A DNA stretch of 64,000 bases from Halichondria panicea. Its lineage: Eukaryota > Porifera > Demospongiae > Suberitida > Halichondriidae. Under the pieces are notes generated by a model. The model worked only from the letters and a program-made list of their open reading frames with translations. It was not told the origin of the DNA and did not search any database. A program made the position numbers and the translations under genes. This document shows positions 58,001 to 64,000 of the stretch, one piece after another (within the stretch, counting starts at the first letter, position 1; every line of letters begins with the position of its first letter). The stretch spans positions 5,923,651 to 5,987,650 of the forward strand of contig NC_087388.1 of NCBI RefSeq assembly GCF_963675165.1. The letters are read 5' to 3'.

Positions 58001-61000
58001 GTGTGTAGCCTCATCGATAAACACCATTGCGATGTTGCAGCAATGGATGAAGATGGGAACACGCCCCTTCATGAAGCATATCAATATGTCAATCTCTCAA
58101 TAGTAGAGTACCTCCTTAGTTTACCGACTTGTAATCCTGATACCATAAACAAACAGGAGTACACTGTACTGAGAATGGCCCTTGAGTTAAATGACAAAAG
58201 GACTGTGAGAGATCTTCTAGCGACAGGACAAGTCGATCCTAGAAAAGGTAGCTCACGTGGTCATACATATCCAGAACTACTTGCAATGAATCAGCTTCAA
58301 CCACACAATTACGATGGCTCAGCTCTTCAAATGGTGACCCAGTTTTCAGAGTGCATGGAGAGTAGCAAATGCAGTATTTGCCCGCCTTTCACTTCTTATT
58401 GCTTGCATGATACACTCCACAAGATCTTGAAGAATCGTGATCAAGTTTCAATCACTGAAATAGTGAATTGTATTAAAGAGAACATGTTACCTCTTCCAGC
58501 AAACTCAGACAAGATTCATGATTTGCTTATGCATATTCAAAGCTTGTCAGACGAGTTTGACATACGTACTGACGAATTAGGGGAACTTCAAGTTCAAAGA
58601 AGAGATACGGCTTTAAGTATGTAGCTCTATATTGTGATTATATGTCCATATAATTATATACAGGATATGAGAGAAATCTGCTACAACCATTTCCTATGCC
58701 GTCTGGATATGTCATGGCTGATCAAACTACATCAGGTACTTTCGTTATATCGAAGGCTCTATACAATTGTACTGTATGATATAACTCCTGCGTCAAATGT
58801 AGGCAGTCATGCATATATACACATGCAGTGCTGGTTTCTCTTCTTTTCTTGTAGACATTCTTGAGTTACCTACCACGGACGATGGAAAGACACTACCTGA
58901 TCCATTAGAACACCCTCCCGATGACGCTGAAGTGGGAGCGGACCTCAGAGCAGCTGCAACAAGTCGACAGAAAGCACCTTCTGGTATGTTTACAGTATAC
59001 TTGTGCAATATAATGGATATATTTAAACAATTGCAGTTGATTCATTGCTGCAAACCTTCCAAAGTGGAGAATTTGAGCAAGTCATTGAACTTCTATCGCA
59101 GGCTGAAAGTCAGTCCATTGATCTGAGAGGTGTGTCTGATGCAGACGGCAAAACTCTCCTTCATCTTGCATGTCGCAAAAACTGGGTGGAATGGCACCAC
59201 ATCGTGTGTAGCCTCGTCGATAAACACCATTGCGATGTCGCAGCAGTGGATGAAGATGGGAACACACCCCTTCACGAGGCATATCAATGTGGCAATCTCT
59301 TATCAGTAGAGTACCTACTTAGTATACCGACTTCTAATCCTGATGCAATCAACAAACACGAGTACACTGTACTGAGAATGAGCCTAGAGGCAGATGACAG
59401 AAAAACTGTAAGAGATCTTTTAGCGACAGGACGAGTCGATCCTAGAAAAGGTAGCTCACGTGGTCATACATATCCAGAACTACTTGCAATGAATCAGCTT
59501 CAACCACAAGATTATGATGGCTCAGCTCTTCAAATGGTGACCCAGTTTTCAGAGTGCATGGAGAGTAGCAAATGCAGTATTTGCCCCCCTTTCACTTCTT
59601 ACTGCTTGCGTGACACCCTCCATAAAATCTTAAAGAATCGTAATCAAGTTTCAATCACTGGAATAGTGAATTATATTAAGAAGAACTTGTTACCTCTTCC
59701 AGTAATCCCAGATGAAATTCATGGTTTACTTCTTGCCTTGTCAGACGAGTTTGACATGTGTGGGGAGCCTACTAACAATTTTGGAGGAATTCAAGTCAAA
59801 AAGAAAGGTATTAAAGTGGGTATATATTTCATGTGCACAGGCATGTATAGCAATTGTTACACGCTTATAATTATATTCCACAGGAGCTAGATCTGCAGCA
59901 GCACACTTTCAACATGATATTCAACAGCAGAGGGCAGGGCAATCTCCTGGGAATTTCGAATTGCTTGCAGCTAGCAGCTTCACTGAAGTTGAGGTGCCAG
60001 CTGCAGCCAAAAATATCACTGAAGATGAAGAAACACCTGACTACCACTCCGATGCAAGTGACGCAGTGCCCCTTTTGCAACAATCACATACAGAGGTATA
60101 TAATACCAATACTAGCTATGGCAAAAAGGCAAAAAGGCATACTAAACGAAATTCTAGCCACGCATCTTCTGATAGGAGCTTAGTACTTTAATACGTGTAC
60201 ATTTTAGAACCTATATTTTCTTAAACAGGTGCAGAAATCAACACGAAGTTGTAATATAGATGAGTCCGACGTTTACTGTGCATATACAATGTGCTTATTT
60301 TGTTACTTTTGTTGGTTTGTTGTCTTCTTGATTCTCGGAATATGTGGTGCAGTATTGTACAATGGCTATTCATTTGTTGGTACTACTGATGTGGTACAAA
60401 TTCACCGGCAATCTGTGCCACTAATTGCTATTCATAATTTATCAGCTAATTTCATTCGGCTCACAGAGATCAATGAAACAGACTTAGTCCCCATTAGCTT
60501 CTACATGTTAAACGATTGCTCTTCTAAAGATGTATTTATAGACATTAAGATCAATGAGATTGTGACTGTAAGCTTTGACTCTTCGACTGACAAGAGCAAG
60601 GCTGTTACTGAGTGGTATCTCCTTGGAAACACTACACTTACTGTAGATATCACCACTGTTGTCATTTCTAACTTTTCAACCAATCATTGTATTGCGTTTT
60701 TTCTTGTTTTCGACAGTGTCAACAAGTTCTCAAACTTCATTTCAAGTTCTTCTTTAGATAAAGAATTCTATTACAAAGAATGTATTGCAAATGAAAAATC
60801 ACAAACGATGAATATAACATTCAACAAACCATCATACTACTATATTGGTTTGTACACAGACATTCCCACTGAAGCTACTACTTTCTCTTTACACTTTCTC
60901 GGGACATATCTTCAATATGAAATTTCAAACGGGAACGCTGTCTGTACTATAGACTCTCTTGATAATTTAAATTGTGATTTTTCTCCAAATATACTAAATA

Positions 61001-61209
61001 CCAACCAGCAAAGTTGTATTGTTGGTTCTGTTCCACCTATATATACTGATACACAATTTGGAGTAAAAAGAGCAACTGTAGCCCTTTACACTGCTGCTAA
61101 CTCAGACGCAGCAATAGATGCGTATTTTTTTATTCCTCTGTTATTGTCTGTTTTCTCATTTTGTACTGTGACTATATGTTTTTGTTCCAAATTTTTTTAT
61201 GATAGTTAG
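55069..61209 (+). CDS. Intact 12-exon CARD / triple ankyrin-cassette / TM / ectodomain receptor, 1511 residues
   Basis: Exons: 55069-55420, 55924-56004, 56116-56244, 56304-57104, 57164-57244, 57633-57764, 57822-58616, 58664-58735, 58855-58983, 59037-59807, 59884-60095, 60229-61209. All add up to 1512 codons. Exon 1 is the CARD. Exons 2-4, 5-7 and 8-10 are three copies of one cassette: a YESYPxxLLQPFP exon, an acidic PLEHPPDDAEVGADLRAA exon, and an ankyrin exon with about three repeats plus a Cys-cluster tail. Introns 1-10 are all phase 1. Exon 11 is a linker. Exon 12 has a Cys-rich transmembrane segment 1 (about 1200-1222), the ectodomain (VVQIHRQSVPLIA, SYYYIGLYTDIPTE, SCIVGSVPP) and a second hydrophobic segment near the C-terminus. 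No signal peptide, so CARD and ankyrin parts are probably cytosolic. It is the most complete family member here. Confidence 0.85.
57252..57521. mobile_element. TA-flanked MITE in intron 5 of the receptor gene
   Basis: CCGTATAGCGGGTATATTTC at the left is matched by GAAATATACCCGCTATACGG at the right, with TA on both sides. The paralogous intron at 1975-2088 lacks it and has a single TA at the site. The interior has further inverted CGCGAAAATTTATACCC segments. 270 bp, no transposase. Confidence 0.9.
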
Positions 61210-62007
61210 TGATTTATGATTCATGTTTTGAAATTATTGATCTCGCTAATATTGGTCTTATAACACGGACAATATTTTTAATTTATACTTATAATTATAT
61301 ACGATGCATGAATGAATTAATATAGATCAGTACTGACCCTATAGTACATAATTATTGTGCTGCACATGCACGTACAAGTGCATATCATTGTTATATGTAC
61401 CCTGTACTCCCCCTATGCAATGAGCCCTTATCATTCTCCCAAAAAATGTGACATAATAATTTTAAGACGTAGACATAAGACGGTAATCTTCTATTGAATA
61501 TCCACTATCAGTGAAACAATCAATTCATAATAATCACAGAAGATCACAGTTCTGCGAAAACACTTCTAAGTGTTTACGATATAGAGAAGATTGCCGTCTT
61601 ATAAATACAACTGACACAAGCATGATTCTCTTATGACAAGCCATTTTTGTGATTATGTAAAACTTAATGTAATTGTTCTTTAATTAGAATTATTTTCTAT
61701 AAGTGCAAAGATTAAAGGCGTGGCTTCCGGTAAGCAGTCATTTCCATGAACATTGTGCAACGAAATGCTTTTAGAGGCCATGATAATGCATTCCATGAAA
61801 TATAAGTGCCTCAAAAACTTTGCGCTATACTGTATATATAGTTGCTATGCCAATTTTTAAACAAAACAGTTAGTCGGCTATAATTTAATATAATTATATA
61901 TGAAAAGTATGGGCATGTAACACAATATGACATTTCCTTGTATAAATCATTGACTCACATGGCATGAAAATCTCAGTCTAACATATATAATTTTAACGTA
62001 TACATAA
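61210..62007. other. Convergent 3' spacer; small inverted-repeat element at 61475-61602
   Basis: ATAAGACGGTAATCTTCTAT and ATAGAGAAGATTGCCGTCTTAT are inverted ends of a segment of about 128 bp at 61475-61602. The rest separates the 3' ends of two convergent receptor genes and shows nothing else. Confidence 0.5.
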
Positions 62008-63980
62008 TTATAGTATATACAACAGTATCTTAGCAACTACCATGAAGTTGAATATTGCACACACCAAAGCAAATAAGTTTGGAGTGCTCCGTTTGCCATT
62101 GCTGACACTCACACCAATTACACTAGTAAGATTAACAGGAAATACTATAGCAACAACACACAGTTCATCATTGTCCTCAGTCATAGTGATACTAGTAGAT
62201 AGTGAAATGGTACATTGCTTGATGTTATTGTCATATAAAATGAAGCAGGATTTCTCACTAATCACATGGATATTATACTGGTGAGAAATTCCAGAGATGC
62301 GTAGATTGATGGTAGTAGGTACAATAGTAGTACAGATCACCAGACCAGCGTATAAATAGGAGTTTTTATCGACCACTATTTTTGTAGACAGCTCGTCTCG
62401 ATTGAAGCAAAAGTCAACGATAAAACCAGTTTGTATACCAGTTTTAAGAAACTCGGTATATATTTCCAGGTCATCATATATCACTAGAATAACTGGGCAA
62501 TCACATGAGCTGGACACAATATCTTGAGATGAGGTAATTGAATATGTTAGACTGGACCCATTCAAATAATAACCTTCATCAACGTGTTGTATTGGTCTAG
62601 TTACATTCAGGGAGATCGATTTATCCACAGCAATACGGTCAACATCCAGTTCTTGACAATCTTTGACTGTGAAGACAATGAGAGATCCGTGAGAAAACCG
62701 GATTTTTTCGAATACAGTGAAAGTTATTGAGTCGTATGCATGCTTGATAAACGAGTTAACAAAGATTATATACCCCCCAGGCAGTTCGTATATGCTGTTT
62801 ACAGTGATGTTTAGGTTTTTTTCTGATACAGGAAGGACAGTAGTCATGTCTGTTACAGCAATTGCAGGAAACACTAAAGAATCGTCAGAAACATTAGTGG
62901 GCGGAGTTGATGTTGTCCATGGAGATTCAGAAACAGTGGTGTATACGATGGGTGGAGGTGAAGTTGACTTATCAGTATGAGATAGTTCTAGTGTGAGAAC
63001 AGGCAGTAAGACTGCTAAGACCACCACTGTTAGTACCACAATGATGACCAATAAGATTATTATCGTCAACAGCCACGACCATTTGCAACGCCTTGAATGA
63101 TGATGAAAAAGGTTGAATACATGTATACATTCAAGTTTAGGCTTACCATTGTCACCAGAGACTGATCGCCAGTGCTGGATATTTCCCCATGATTGGATGT
63201 TTTAGCTTGGCTTGCGTGATCTGCATACATCAGTGCATGTTGTAAATAGAATTGGTCCCTCGGTGCATTAACTTACCTTTGGTGGGATCAAGCTGACTTC
63301 TCTGATCCATCTCACTGATGTTGGTCATTTCCATTATGCTACCAGACCCTTAATAATTATGATCAAAATTATTGCTTATACATGCAGGTACCACTAACCA
63401 TTTGTTGAACTCAGCCTGTACCCTTTAGATACTGTATGTCCAGCATGTCCACTAAGACGTCTTTCGACCACCTTAGCGAGATCACTGTGCTCGACACTAG
63501 AGCGTGAGAGAGCCTTAAATACGTCTGTCCAGCTTCTCTCTTCACCTTTTAGCCACTCTGATAGACCCTCAAGATAGCAGTTATCAGGATCTTGACGACA
63601 TCTTATGTTGATAGTTTCAATGTTAACTTGCAAAGCTAACAACATTATGCATACCTGCTGAGTTTGCTTGATCCACAGCTTCTAATTTCTTCTGTAAGCA
63701 CGGAGATGAGGAGGTCATCATGTCGCTCATTCTTTTCCTGAAGTATTGTAATGAATTTATCATAAGAAAACTTTTTACTTTTGCTTGCAATTCTAGCACT
63801 AGCATCCTGGCTTTATCCGTATTTATCGTGATAAGCTGATTGATTTTATGATTCATTTCGTCTGATATCAGATGGTTTTGAAACAAAACTCCAGCATTTC
63901 GTTTTAAATCGAAAGCGGTGAGTAACTATATCTTCTCGTTGCAACTCACCAATACATTGTAACCAATATTTGTTGTCATA
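62008..63980 (-). pseudogene. CARD-Death receptor copy with damaged 5' half; ectodomain open
   Basis: The CARD exon opens at 63980 (MTTNIGYNVLVSCNEKI) and meets a stop at once. Further on a 7-base deletion follows AKVKSF. The end of the CARD exon is fused to a Death exon that has lost its first third (it resumes at MLLALQV, 63645). Small exons 63348-63277 and 63220-63147 are intact. The acceptor of the last exon is changed from CATCAGCATTC to CATCATCATTC, removing the AG used by relatives. The last exon (stop at 62008) is otherwise open: transmembrane segment LLVIIVVLTVVVLAVLL, Thr/Pro stalk, ectodomain with SCDCPVILVIYDDLEIYTEF, and a hydrophobic tail. Confidence 0.75.
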
Positions 63981-64000
63981 TTGCACCTCTTATACAGACC

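Noticed and set aside
1-64000. Bacterial symbiont origin of the window
   Set aside because: Spliceosomal introns, LTR retrotransposon, lamin, chromodomain and death-fold genes are spread across the whole window.

Overview
The window looks like nuclear DNA of a demosponge, most like Amphimedon. This is inferred from compact multi-exon genes with 45-600 bp GT-AG introns, AT-rich spacers, many short inverted-repeat transposons and lineage-specific CARD/Death/ankyrin protein families. No database could be searched, so the species is an inference. All multi-exon models below were built by eye from splice sites and checked for reading phase.

The dominant content is a cluster of membrane-receptor-like genes in two sets. 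Plus-strand genes (87-2461 broken, 5357-10415 truncated, 39719-41669 intact, 45333-47042 damaged, 55069-61209 intact with 12 exons) encode an N-terminal CARD, optional ankyrin cassettes, one transmembrane segment, an ectodomain and a C-terminal hydrophobic segment. Minus-strand genes (35437-37155 pseudogene, 48850-50641 frameshifted, 51355-53131 intact, 62008-63980 damaged, plus relics at 25164-25503 and 47940-48300) encode CARD, Death domain, transmembrane segment, Thr/Pro-rich stalk, ectodomain and hydrophobic tail. The two ectodomains align motif by motif, so one extracellular module appears to be wired to two different death-fold/ankyrin cytoplasmic modules. CARD-Death and CARD-ankyrin genes sit head to head across a duplicated spacer of about 1.2 kb (25504-26769, 53833-55068, relic 43800-44700). 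A likely role is sensing coupled to CARD/Death signalling, but that is inference.

Region by region: 0-10.4 kb holds receptor genes with an inversion and relic exons. 10.4-13.2 kb holds AT-rich repeats, a lamin gene fragment and a coiled-coil gene fragment. 13.4-16.1 kb is MULE-like and other inverted-repeat elements. 16.8-22.4 kb holds an intact 8-exon gene of unknown function, a divergently placed kinase-like gene, a chromodomain gene and a small gene starting MGNCC. 22.4-24.9 kb is a hairpin and a nest of foldback elements. 25.1-27 kb is a relic divergent receptor pair. 27.7-32.9 kb is a young complete LTR retrotransposon of Ty3/gypsy type whose integrase lies before the reverse transcriptase (Gmr1-like order). 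33.4-34.7 kb is a Cys-rich surface-protein gene. 35.4-64 kb is the main receptor cluster, interrupted by a MULE-like element with exon-like fragments, a retroelement 3' end, a Harbinger-like MITE inside a CARD exon and a TA-flanked MITE inside an intron.
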